Of a stretch of DNA of 64,000 nucleotides, positions 1-8,224 are shown piece by piece. Numbering within the stretch: position 1 is the first letter of the stretch; each line of letters begins with the position of its first letter. The DNA lies in contig NZ_JACOPK010000004.1 in NCBI RefSeq assembly GCF_014288055.1, positions 197,850 through 261,849 on the forward strand, in the 5' to 3' direction. The DNA comes from Agathobaculum hominis. Lineage in GTDB: Bacteria > Bacillota > Clostridia > Oscillospirales > Butyricicoccaceae. The position numbers and the translations under genes were made by a program. The notes under the pieces were generated by a model. It saw only the letters and a list, made by a program, of their open reading frames with translations. It was not told where the DNA came from and ran no database searches.

Positions 1-1006
1 GCTGGAGACCGGCGCCTGCGGCGGCGTAAGGGTTCAGCAGCAGGAGCAGCGCAAGCGCCGCCATGAGAGACAGCTTGGGATTGACGTCCCGACGCAGGAT
101 AAAACCGAGCGCTGTAATACCGTACATGACGGCGGCGCGGATGACGGAGGGCGTCGCGCCTGCAACCGGTACAAACAGCAGAATGAGCGGCAGCGAGAGA
201 TAAACACCCCATTTTCTGCCGAGCAGCACGAAACAGAACGCCGCAAGATAGCCGACATGCAGTCCGGAAACCGCGACAAGATGGCTGAGTCCAGCCATGC
301 GGAAGGACAGTGTATCGTCATCAGACATGCCGGTGCGGTCGCCCAGCAGCAGACCGCGCAGCAGTCCGGCTTCCCGTTCAGGCAGCGCTGCGGAAACCGC
401 ATTTTTGCAGAAGCGCGCGATGCGCTGCGGCAAATACCGCGGACTGCCGGACGCGGAGCCGAGACGTTCGAAGCCGATCACATCACCGCTCTTGTTCTTG
501 GTGGAGAATGCGGCGATAAAGCAGCCGTCCGCCGCAAGCGAGCGTTCCCGGTCGGGATTACTGCGGTAAAATGTCACATGTGCTTCGATGCGGTCTCCGG
601 CGCAGAGTGGTGTATCACTCAGCGGAAGATAGCAGAAGGTGCGGAAACTGCGGCGCAGATAACGGTTCGGTTCAACGCGAAGCTCAGCGCGCTGGCTGTC
701 CTCATAGACCGAGGCATCCTGCAAAACCGTCGCTCGAACGACTGCGCTGCGGCCGTTCAGCTCGCGGACGGGCTGTGCAAGATACCTGTCGCAGAGCGAC
801 AGCTGTACGAGCGCAAAGACTGCGGCGCACAGCATGGCGAGGACGGTAAACGCTCGGCGATGCCTGACGGCGAATGCTGCGCCGATCAGCAGCACAGTGA
901 GCACAGGAAGGCACAGGAACGGTGACGGGACGAGCCCGAAACGCACCGCGATGAGCAGTGTCGCGGCATACGGGGGCACAAGATACAGCAGCGGTCGCTC
1001 GAACAT
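1..1006 (-). CDS. comEC: ComEC/Rec2 DNA-uptake channel, N-terminal part (runs off left edge)
   Basis: This is the first 335 codons of a polytopic membrane protein, open at the left edge of the window. ComEC forms the inner-membrane channel for single-stranded DNA during competence. The visible part starts with two or three hydrophobic segments, then a soluble OB-fold-like stretch (about residues 70-170). The competence-domain signatures follow: HLVAVSGLHVG, then TPSVIRAAVMYGI, then NPYAAAGAGLQ at the edge. The ATG at 1006 follows GGGGGAG at good spacing. A housekeeping-type promoter (TTGTTT, 17 bp, TATACT) lies at 1084-1056. The C-terminal metallo-beta-lactamase domain would lie outside the window. 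Family assignment is firm. Whether this organism is transformable cannot be told from here. Confidence 0.93.
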   Translation of the reverse strand, partial: MFERPLLYLVPPYAATLLIAVRFGLVPSPFLCLPVLTVLLIGAAFAVRHRRAFTVLAMLCAAVFALVQLSLCDRYLAQPVRELNGRSAVVRATVLQDASVYEDSQRAELRVEPNRYLRRSFRTFCYLPLSDTPLCAGDRIEAHVTFYRSNPDRERSLAADGCFIAAFSTKNKSGDVIGFERLGSASGSPRYLPQRIARFCKNAVSAALPEREAGLLRGLLLGDRTGMSDDDTLSFRMAGLSHLVAVSGLHVGYLAAFCFVLLGRKWGVYLSLPLILLFVPVAGATPSVIRAAVMYGITALGFILRRDVNPKLSLMAALALLLLLNPYAAAGAGLQ

Positions 1007-1055
1007 GGCCTCTCCCCCGTCTCTCCTGCCGCAGCAGAGCGTTTTTTCATTAATC

Positions 1056-1084
1056 AGTATACCATAAGCCGCCGGGATAAACAA
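1056..1084 (-). promoter_or_regulatory. Candidate sigma-A promoter for comEC
   Basis: Read on the minus strand, TTGTTT (1084-1079), a 17-bp spacer and TATACT (1061-1056). It sits 50 bp before the comEC start and just after the hairpin that ends the SLH gene. Confidence 0.6.
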
Positions 1085-1087
1085 GTA

Positions 1088-1114
1088 CGGCTCCCGCCGC
1101 AAGGGCAGGAGCCG
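1088..1114 (-). terminator. Hairpin after the SLH gene
   Basis: An 11-bp stem with one mismatch (CGGCTCC..GGAGCCG) lies directly after the SLH stop codon. The trailing T-tract is poor, so termination may be partial and readthrough into comEC is possible. Confidence 0.5.
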
Positions 1115-1121
1115 CAGAGAT

Positions 1122-3518
1122 TTACTTGTTCGAGACGGTGATGATGCGGATTTTGCCGCCGTCCTCGGCCGTATCGTTCGCGTACAGTGCGAATTTCGTG
1201 TAGTTCGATTTCACACTCTGGAGCGTAGCGATGAATTCACGGTTTTCCGTGTCGTAAATGCCGAGCTGATCGGCAAGCGCATAGTAGCCGTCCTTCGTGC
1301 GGACGCCGGAAGCGCCGTCGAAAGCCGTGCGGTCAACCGTGTCGATGAGCTTGAGCTTTTTGATGTCGAGCGAGGTGTTTACGATGCTTTCATCGGTCGA
1401 ATACCCCTTCGGAACTGCGATCGGGCCACCGGAGAGACCGCTCGGAAGGCTCAGAACCTTAAATTTATCCTTTATTTCCTTGCCGTCCGACCAGTGACGA
1501 AGGACAACAGACTCAATATAAGAATAGGAGGTGTGCTCATCACGATATTTCTTCTTTTCTTCGTCGGAATAAAGGCTCCATTTTTTATTATTGACAATGT
1601 CGTCATCACCAGGTTCATCGAAATGCGAATCGTCTTTGATTTTTTCGCCATATCCCATACCATACAGCCAGCTGTCGCCGGTCACATCGCCGAGAATGAC
1701 GGTCGTGATCGTGCCTGCGCTGTCGGTAACAGTATAACGGATGTCGGACGAGGGAACCTTGGCAAGCGAAATGTCGGAGAGTGCAATGCGCGAAAGCGGT
1801 GCGCCGGACAGAACCTCTTCATAGACGTTAACACGCGAGGAGACCGGTTTCGAACCGAGCTTTCCGTCCGAAAGCGACCATTCACCGGAGGTTTTGCCCG
1901 AGAGCGTGCGTCTGGTGAGGACGGCCTTGTCGCCGTTCGTGCTGACCGAGACCAGACGTCCCATGAGCGCGGTCGGCTTATCCAGCTTGTCGATGTCCAT
2001 ATTTCGAAGCGTAATGCCGTTCGTCAGCGTGACCGTTGCCTTGCTCTCGTCGATCGCGGTCACGATGCCCTGCATATCAGCCGAGACCGTGCTCCGCGGG
2101 TACGCTGCCGCGACGTTTCCGTCTGCGTCGAACAGGAGCGTGATGTAATCCTTGAGCTTCATATCTTTGAAGAAGGCCGCGGCGCTGTCGGAAATCCGGA
2201 ACGAATTGCCGTATACCTTGACCTCCTGCGGATAGCTGACGGTTGGGCCGCCCTCACTATAGCGGCCGCTCACACGGGTATCCGAGACCAGCGCCTGTCT
2301 GTTCGCGGCGTCGAGCGTCACGACATCATACTTTTTCAGGCCGGACGGGTCGATGACAGCCCCATTCTTGACGATCTTGTATTCGCTCGGGATGTTTGCC
2401 GAGGTGGCAATACCGTAAACGAAGGTGTTGGCGTGAGAAATACTCGTGCCGGGCAGGACAGCCAGCAGCGCAAGCGAGCCGTATTCGTTGTAGTAAGCGT
2501 GCAGCGTGTCACCCGGCAGAATGGACGACCAGACCTCGGCCAGCGATTTGAGCTTGCTGTCCTCGGCAGAGCTGTCGCGCGAAATATAAGTCGGCGTGTC
2601 GCGGTTCGGCCGGAAGGCGCCGGTTTTGGTCACGATGCGGTCAGCGGCTGCATTTACGACCTCGTAGGTCTCCTGTCTGCTCGCGGTGTCGGGTACGACG
2701 CCGACGGCGACGTTATCGCCCTTTTTGCCAATAACGAGCGTGCCGTATACGCCGATCAGGCTGCGGTCGAGTTTGCCTGCGGTCTTGCGCGCAGAGAGCG
2801 TGCCGTTTTCATAGAAAAGCGCTTCGTCTGCCGCAAGCGAGCTGTCGGTTTCGCTGGTTTCGAGGAGAATGCAGTTTTCAACCGTCGAGGATGAAACACG
2901 GCTGATGAGGGGCGAGCCCTCCTGTCCGTCCGAGCGCGTCGAGGTGCCGAGCGTATTGAGCAGCATGGTCGCGGCGTCCGCACGGGTGACAGGTGTTTTG
3001 GCGTCCTTGATGGACACGCCCTGCGTCAGGCCGAGTGCGTTCGCCTGCGCGATGTAGTCCGCCGGCCAGAACGGGCCGATGTCGCTCTCCTTGTAGCCGA
3101 GCATGCGAAGCAGCATGGTGCATACCTCGCCGTAGGTCAGCTGTCTGTCCGGACCGAATGTGCCGTCGGCATAGCCGCGGATGATGTAGTTGTCCTTGAA
3201 ATCCGGGTGGCGGAGCGCCGCATTGACGTATCGCGCCGCCCAGTGCGAGGCGTGCACATCCGGGAAGATCGTGTAGCTGGCATAGGGACTTGCATCGTCA
3301 ATGCCCATGGCGGTGACGGCGAGCTTGCAGAATTCTGCCCGGGTCAGCGGACGGTTCGGCTCAAAGCGATTGTTTCCTGTGCCCTGCATGATGCCGAGCG
3401 AGCCGAGAATGGAGGCTGTCTGCTGAAGTGAGCCGCTCGAAATATCACTGAAAGCCGCTCCGGCAGGTGCCGCCGTAAGAGCCAGTGTCAGACACAGGCT
3501 GATAAAACGTTTTTTCAT
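1122..3518 (-). CDS. Exported S-layer-homology (SLH) domain protein
   Basis: 798 aa. The start is MKKRFISLCL at 3518, with a GAAAGG ribosome-binding site; reading further upstream in frame gives no signal peptide. A Sec signal peptide ends near residue 22 (AAPAGAA). Three SLH modules follow within about residues 23-205. Recognisable SLH blocks are RFEPNRPLTRAEF, FPDVHASHWAARYVNAALRH, GYADGTFGPDRQLTYGEV and TPVTRADAATMLLNTL. SLH modules normally bind pyruvylated secondary cell-wall polymer. The remaining ~590 residues are extracellular and I recognise no enzyme in them. The gene lies 19 bp after the MacB-type permease on the same strand, so it appears to be the last gene of the efflux operon. 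Confidence 0.85.
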   Translation of the reverse strand: MKKRFISLCLTLALTAAPAGAAFSDISSGSLQQTASILGSLGIMQGTGNNRFEPNRPLTRAEFCKLAVTAMGIDDASPYASYTIFPDVHASHWAARYVNAALRHPDFKDNYIIRGYADGTFGPDRQLTYGEVCTMLLRMLGYKESDIGPFWPADYIAQANALGLTQGVSIKDAKTPVTRADAATMLLNTLGTSTRSDGQEGSPLISRVSSSTVENCILLETSETDSSLAADEALFYENGTLSARKTAGKLDRSLIGVYGTLVIGKKGDNVAVGVVPDTASRQETYEVVNAAADRIVTKTGAFRPNRDTPTYISRDSSAEDSKLKSLAEVWSSILPGDTLHAYYNEYGSLALLAVLPGTSISHANTFVYGIATSANIPSEYKIVKNGAVIDPSGLKKYDVVTLDAANRQALVSDTRVSGRYSEGGPTVSYPQEVKVYGNSFRISDSAAAFFKDMKLKDYITLLFDADGNVAAAYPRSTVSADMQGIVTAIDESKATVTLTNGITLRNMDIDKLDKPTALMGRLVSVSTNGDKAVLTRRTLSGKTSGEWSLSDGKLGSKPVSSRVNVYEEVLSGAPLSRIALSDISLAKVPSSDIRYTVTDSAGTITTVILGDVTGDSWLYGMGYGEKIKDDSHFDEPGDDDIVNNKKWSLYSDEEKKKYRDEHTSYSYIESVVLRHWSDGKEIKDKFKVLSLPSGLSGGPIAVPKGYSTDESIVNTSLDIKKLKLIDTVDRTAFDGASGVRTKDGYYALADQLGIYDTENREFIATLQSVKSNYTKFALYANDTAEDGGKIRIITVSNK

Positions 3519-3537
3519 ATCTATTCTTACCTTTCTC

Positions 3538-4794
3538 TTATTGCGTGCGCAGCGCATCGACCGGCTGAAGATTGGATGCCTTGTTGGCAGGGTACAGACC
3601 GAAGATGATGCCGAGCAGAGCGGAAAACAGAAACGCACCGAGCACAAGACCCACACTTGGCAGCACGGTGAACTGTTCTACGTTCGGCAGATACATATTC
3701 TGCTGGAGCTGACGGGCAAGCATGAACCTGCCGAGCACCGCCGAGGCAAAGCAGCCGAGCACAATGCCGATGATGCCGCCGCAGCAGCTCACGACCGCCG
3801 CTTCCACAAGGAACTGACCGATGATGTCGCGCTTGCGCGCGCCGATCGCCATGCGGATGCCGATTTCTCGTGTGCGCTCGGTAACGGACACGAGCATGAT
3901 ATTCATGATGCCGATGCCGCCGACCAGAAGCGAGATGCTCGCGATGCCGCCGCCGAGCAGCGCCATCAGGTTGCTCGAGGCCTCCTGCTGCTGCTGAGAC
4001 TGACTGTTCGAGTAGGCGCTGAAATAGCCGCCGTTTACCTCGCAGCGCGGCTGCATGAACTCCGGGAGCGTCTGTTCGGTGAGCGTCTGGATGTCCTCGG
4101 CATTTTCGGCCTTGATGATGTACTGATGGTCGCTCATGCCCTGTGAGCTCATCATCAGGCTTTGCAGCGTGTACGGCATGATGAGCATCTGATCATTCGT
4201 GTTGAGCTTGCCGCCGTATTTGCCTGCATAAACGCCGACAATCTCGAAGCTCTTGCCGCCGATGCGGAGCTCCTGTCCGATCGGGCTCATCGCGCCGAAG
4301 AAATACTTGCGCAGCGTCTCGCCGATCACACATACCCGTGCGCGGCTCTTGCAGTCCGCCTCTGTCAGGTCGCGCCCTGCAGAGATCGACATGCTCGTAA
4401 CCTCACCGTAGTGTTCGTTGACGAAATACATCTGAAGATAGCCGCTGTCCGAGCCGTTCGAGTCCATTTTCTTGCTGCGGTACTGCACGCCGCCGTTCTG
4501 CCAGTCCCAGTACTGCGACTGCGGCGACCATGCGGCGACCTCATCGAGAGAATCAAGGTATTCCTCGAACTCCTGCCAGTCCTTGTTACGCGCGCCCCAG
4601 GCGTAGACGTCGATGCGGTTCGCGCCCATCGCCTCGTACTGGAGCTTTTGCAGCTTGGTCGTGCCCTGGATGGACGCGACGATGGCGATGACGGACGCGA
4701 CGCCGATGATAATGCCGAGCATGGTCAGCAGCGAGCGGATCTTGTTGTTGAGTATGGATTTGAAAGCCATGCGAACGGTCTGAGTCCAGTTCAC
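3538..4794 (-). CDS. MacB/FtsX-type ABC transporter permease
   Basis: 418 aa. One TM segment lies near the N-terminus (residues about 20-45, LTMLGIIIGVASVIAIVASI), followed by a large extracytoplasmic MacB_PCD-type domain. Three TM segments form the C-terminal FtsX domain (about residues 280-410), which contains the family motif VSVTERTREIGIRMAIGARKRDI. In this family the permease transmits ATP-driven movement across the membrane rather than forming a classic channel. The start ATG overlaps the stop of the ATPase gene (ATGA, 4791-4794), so the two are translationally coupled. Its partners are the ATPase and the MacA-like adaptor upstream. The substrate (peptide, antibiotic or lipid) cannot be read from sequence. 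Confidence 0.92.
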   Translation of the reverse strand: MNWTQTVRMAFKSILNNKIRSLLTMLGIIIGVASVIAIVASIQGTTKLQKLQYEAMGANRIDVYAWGARNKDWQEFEEYLDSLDEVAAWSPQSQYWDWQNGGVQYRSKKMDSNGSDSGYLQMYFVNEHYGEVTSMSISAGRDLTEADCKSRARVCVIGETLRKYFFGAMSPIGQELRIGGKSFEIVGVYAGKYGGKLNTNDQMLIMPYTLQSLMMSSQGMSDHQYIIKAENAEDIQTLTEQTLPEFMQPRCEVNGGYFSAYSNSQSQQQQEASSNLMALLGGGIASISLLVGGIGIMNIMLVSVTERTREIGIRMAIGARKRDIIGQFLVEAAVVSCCGGIIGIVLGCFASAVLGRFMLARQLQQNMYLPNVEQFTVLPSVGLVLGAFLFSALLGIIFGLYPANKASNLQPVDALRTQ

Positions 4795-5546
4795 ATCCTC
4801 ACCCCCTCGCTCGCCCGGTCGCTGACGATGCGGCCGTCCTGAATGGTGACGATTCGTTTTGCCATCTGTGCGAGCTTGTTGTCGTGCGTGATGAGGATGA
4901 TCGAGGTGCCTTCCTCATTGAGCGCGGTCAGCTTGCGCATAATGTCGAGGCCCGAGGCGGAGTCCAGATTGCCGGTCGGCTCGTCCGCCATGATGATGGG
5001 CGGCTTTGCCGCCACGGCGCGTGCGATAGCAACGCGCTGCTGCTGGCCGCCGGACATCTCACCCGGGCGGTGATCCATGCGCTTTTCGAGCCCCACCGAG
5101 CAGAGCGCGTCAGCGGCAAGCTGTCTGCGCTCCTCCCTGCCGATGCCGCGGTAAATGAGCGGCAGCTCGACGTTCTCGATCGCTGTCAGCGCCGGAATTA
5201 GATTGAATCCCTGAAAAATGAAGCCGATCTCGCGGTTTCGAATGCCTGCGAGTACGGAAGGCTTCATGTCGCTCACCGGCTGCCCGTCCAGATAATAGGT
5301 CCCGTAGGTCGGAATATCCAGACAGCCGAGAATGTTCATCAGCGTGCTTTTGCCCGAGCCGGACTGACCGAGAATGCACAGAAATTCGCCCCACTGGACG
5401 GAAAGCGAGATATTGTCGAGCGCACGCACTTCGTTTTCGCGTCCCTCGTTGTATATCTTGCTCATCTGCTGTACATCGATCAGCAGCTCGCTGCGCTCCT
5501 CACCCCCTTGTTCGGAGCGCATGGAAAACGTATTCTCCCTCCACAT
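4791..5546 (-). CDS. MacB/LolD-type ABC transporter ATPase
   Basis: 251 aa. All ATPase motifs are present: Walker A GQSGSGKST (residues 60-68), Q-loop FQGFNL (about 111), signature MSGGQQQRVAIARA (164-177), Walker B IIMADEPTGNLD (184-195) and H-loop ITHD (219-222). The start at 5546 is supported by AGGAGG 7 bases upstream, although it gives a ~20-residue extension before the ABC domain proper. The gene lies 14 bp after the adaptor gene and overlaps the permease gene by 4 bp. It energises the MacAB-like exporter encoded by these three genes. Confidence 0.94.
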   Translation of the reverse strand: MWRENTFSMRSEQGGEERSELLIDVQQMSKIYNEGRENEVRALDNISLSVQWGEFLCILGQSGSGKSTLMNILGCLDIPTYGTYYLDGQPVSDMKPSVLAGIRNREIGFIFQGFNLIPALTAIENVELPLIYRGIGREERRQLAADALCSVGLEKRMDHRPGEMSGGQQQRVAIARAVAAKPPIIMADEPTGNLDSASGLDIMRKLTALNEEGTSIILITHDNKLAQMAKRIVTIQDGRIVSDRASEGVRM

Positions 5547-5560
5547 ATCACTGCCTCCTG

Positions 5561-7510
5561 TTATCCCATGCCCATGGCATTCATATCGGCGTAGAGATCG
5601 GTCGGTCCCGCAAGAAATACCGTTGTTCCTTCGTCAATGCCCCACAGGATTTCGGTGTTGGTCGAGTCGGCAATGCCGATTTCGACAGGCACAAGCTGGA
5701 ATCCGTCCGGAATGCCCTCGGTGCCCTCCGGGATGGGGATGGTCTCGTCAAACGGGATTTCATTTCCGTTTTCGTCGGTCAGCGGCTTTGCAAATACCGC
5801 AGTTCCCTCCTCTGTGTTGACGATAGCCGAGGACGGAACGGTCAGACAGTCCTCGGAAGAGGCTGTCGTGATCTTGTAGTCGACCGTCATGCCGCTGTGG
5901 ATGGACTGACCGTCGATCGGCTCGACCGAGATGACCGCCGAGAAGGTCGGCATGCTGCCCTGCCCGCCGCTGGAGTTCTTGTCCGGCTCGAGCGCAACCG
6001 ACTCGACCGTGCCGGTCAGCTCAAGCTGCGAGCCGTCCGAATTATACATGCTCATGGTCGCCGGCTGGCCAGTCTGTACCGCGCCCATATCGGTGGACAT
6101 GATGGAAGCATTGACGATAATATTGCTCAGATCAGCGACAACAACGAGCGGGTCGGCGCCGCTGACCTCCTGATCCTCTACGGCATTCATTGTAACGACG
6201 ACGCCGTCGATCGGAGAGACGACGGTCGCCTGCGCGATCAGCAGCTGAAGCTCGGAAATGCGGGCCTGCTTGTCCGCAACGGCAGTCTGCGCGGAAACGA
6301 CCGTGCTCTGCGCAGAGGAGATCGAGCTCTGGGCGTTCTTTACCTCGTCCTGGAGCGCGTCGCTCGTCATGCGCATAATTGCCGCGCCTGCGGAATAGTT
6401 TCCTGTGCCGCTGTATGCAGTGATCGTGCCGGAGACCTTACTTGTCACAGCAATTTCGCTGATGTATTCGAGCGAACCGGACTCCGCCGGATAGATCACG
6501 CCCGCAGCTCCTGCGTTTACGGTCGCGGTCGCGGCCATTCCCTTGGTGAGCGTGCCGGGGTTGTTGACCGTGATATTAACGCGCACGAGCTTTACGCCGT
6601 CGCTCGATATGTGGCTGCTCGACTCCACGCTGCTGACCGTGCCGCCGACCTCGCTCATCGCGGACGGAATGGAGACCGATGCGTACTGTCCGGCCTTGAT
6701 CGAACCGCTGTATGCCGCGCTGAAGTAGATGGACAGCTTCATCTGTCTGTCGTTTACCATGCAGCCGAGCGTCTGACCCTCGCTGATCTGCTCGCCGACA
6801 CGGTAGGTCGTCGCATTGCCGTTTGAATCGGCCGCCGCCACAAACCGGCCGGTGATCGGCGCGGTAACATTGAGATGGTTGAGCTTGTTCTGCGCGGAAA
6901 CGAGCGCATTCTGCGCCTGCGTTACCGTGTTCTGCGCCTCTGCAACGGTGCGCTGCGCATCGACAAGCTCTTTCTGCGCGGCATCGAGCTCCTTGCGCGT
7001 TTCAGTCGGATCGACCGCAACGAGAAGCTGACCGGTAACGACCTCATCGCCCTCGGTGACAAGAACCTGAGAAACCTTGCCCTTGATGTCGCGGCCGAGC
7101 TCCTCACGCTTGCGGGCTGAGGTCGTGCCGCTGCCCTCGACGTAGGTTTCAAGCGTTCCGCGCGTCGCCTCGGCCGTCTGGATCGTGGTGTCGCCGGTAT
7201 CGGTCTGCCGCGCGTGTCTGACGAAAAATACGCCTGCTGCGGCTGCGATCACGACAAGTCCCGCTGCGATGGCGATACGCGCCTTTTTGTTCAGCTTTTT
7301 TTTGCCCTTGTTCATCTTGTCTGCGTACCGGTTGCGTCTGGGCGCAGGTGCGTTCTGCGCTGACGGCCCGGCTTCCGGCTTCACGGCAGCTCCCCCATTG
7401 TCCGCCGTCTCGTTGGCGGCGTTTACCGCCGCGCTGTCGAGCTTTTTCGTCTGCTCAAGCGGATCGGAGCCGCCGGGCTTTCGTCTGCCCGTTTTTTTCT
7501 CATCGCTCAT
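5561..7510 (-). CDS. MacA/HlyD-type efflux adaptor (membrane-fusion protein)
   Basis: 649 aa, long for the family because of a disordered, charged N-terminal tail of about 75 residues before the single TM segment (about residues 78-97). After the TM comes a first lipoyl-like half (GKVSQVLVTEGDEVVTGQLL). Alternating helical hairpin segments rich in AQ/Q repeats (KELVDAQRTVAEAQNTVTQA) follow, then a second lipoyl half (ATVVSPIDGVVVTMNA), and beta-barrel and C-terminal regions. In Gram-positive bacteria such adaptors work with MacB-type ABC transporters at the cell surface. It is the second gene of a five-gene minus-strand operon. Start by GAAAGGA upstream of ATG. Confidence 0.9.
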   Translation of the reverse strand: MSDEKKTGRRKPGGSDPLEQTKKLDSAAVNAANETADNGGAAVKPEAGPSAQNAPAPRRNRYADKMNKGKKKLNKKARIAIAAGLVVIAAAAGVFFVRHARQTDTGDTTIQTAEATRGTLETYVEGSGTTSARKREELGRDIKGKVSQVLVTEGDEVVTGQLLVAVDPTETRKELDAAQKELVDAQRTVAEAQNTVTQAQNALVSAQNKLNHLNVTAPITGRFVAAADSNGNATTYRVGEQISEGQTLGCMVNDRQMKLSIYFSAAYSGSIKAGQYASVSIPSAMSEVGGTVSSVESSSHISSDGVKLVRVNITVNNPGTLTKGMAATATVNAGAAGVIYPAESGSLEYISEIAVTSKVSGTITAYSGTGNYSAGAAIMRMTSDALQDEVKNAQSSISSAQSTVVSAQTAVADKQARISELQLLIAQATVVSPIDGVVVTMNAVEDQEVSGADPLVVVADLSNIIVNASIMSTDMGAVQTGQPATMSMYNSDGSQLELTGTVESVALEPDKNSSGGQGSMPTFSAVISVEPIDGQSIHSGMTVDYKITTASSEDCLTVPSSAIVNTEEGTAVFAKPLTDENGNEIPFDETIPIPEGTEGIPDGFQLVPVEIGIADSTNTEILWGIDEGTTVFLAGPTDLYADMNAMGMG

Positions 7511-7537
7511 TTGAAAAATCCTTTCTATCCTTTGCCT

Positions 7538-8056
7538 TTACTGTGTGTTTTTCAGCCAGTCCGCGAAGAAAGCGCGAACCTTGTCCGGCAGTGCGTCGAG
7601 CGCGCCGTCGTTGACAAATACGCGGTCATACTGATAGCCGGCTACGCCGTCATCCGAGCGGTTGCCGAGCGCACCGCGTGCCTGCTCCAGTGCAGGACGG
7701 GTCACGAGCAGCGTGCGGCATTCCTCGCCTGCGGCCTCCCGAAAACGGGCGATCTCTTCCGGCTCACGGATATGTACGAAAAGCAGCTGCTCATCGCTCC
7801 GGCGGAACGCTTCAAGCTGCTCTGTGCAGTAGCGGAACGGAAGATCGTTGAATTCGGAGCAGCTCTGCTTGAGCTCGGAAAGAAAACGTCGGGACGCCGG
7901 GGTTTTGACACCATCCCAGCCTGCGGCGCGTGCGACCTGCAGAATGGGCGTGATGGACGAGATGTTTCTCGTCTTCCAGAAGGCGGCTGCTGCCTCGCAT
8001 ACCGTATCCTTTCCGACTCCCCCGCTGCCGTTTATAATGACTACCAGTTTGTCCAC
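7538..8056 (-). CDS. P-loop nucleotide/nucleoside-monophosphate-kinase-like protein
   Basis: 172 aa from a GTG start at 8056, chosen because GGAGG lies 7 bases upstream; more upstream ATG starts would lack this. The protein begins VDKLVVIINGSGGVGKDT, a P-loop (residues 8-18) with an aspartate after the lysine as in deoxynucleotide and phosphomevalonate-type kinases. The rest has a HIREPEEIARFRE segment typical of NMP-kinase folds. The precise substrate is unknown. It is the first gene of the operon that continues into the MacAB-like exporter (27 bp gap), but a functional link is not evident. Confidence 0.7.
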   Translation of the reverse strand: MDKLVVIINGSGGVGKDTVCEAAAAFWKTRNISSITPILQVARAAGWDGVKTPASRRFLSELKQSCSEFNDLPFRYCTEQLEAFRRSDEQLLFVHIREPEEIARFREAAGEECRTLLVTRPALEQARGALGNRSDDGVAGYQYDRVFVNDGALDALPDKVRAFFADWLKNTQ

Positions 8057-8182
8057 GCGGACACCTCCAAACAACTGTCGACAGCCATGAAAAAATGACT
8101 GTATTCTTACATGTAAAGTGTACCACAACCACCTCTTTCTTTCAAGCCGGGCGGACGAATTGTCACCAACTTTTAAGACGGC

Positions 8183-8221
8183 ACAGGGGCATCTCCGTCT
8201 GCTGCGCGGAAATGCCCCTGT
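8183..8221 (-). terminator. Hairpin downstream of spoIVA
   Basis: A 15-bp stem (ACAGGGGCAT..ATGCCCCTGT) begins right after the spoIVA stop codon. There is no clear T-run after it on the minus strand, so it may stabilise the 3' end rather than act as an intrinsic terminator. Confidence 0.5.
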
Positions 8222-8224
8222 TTG

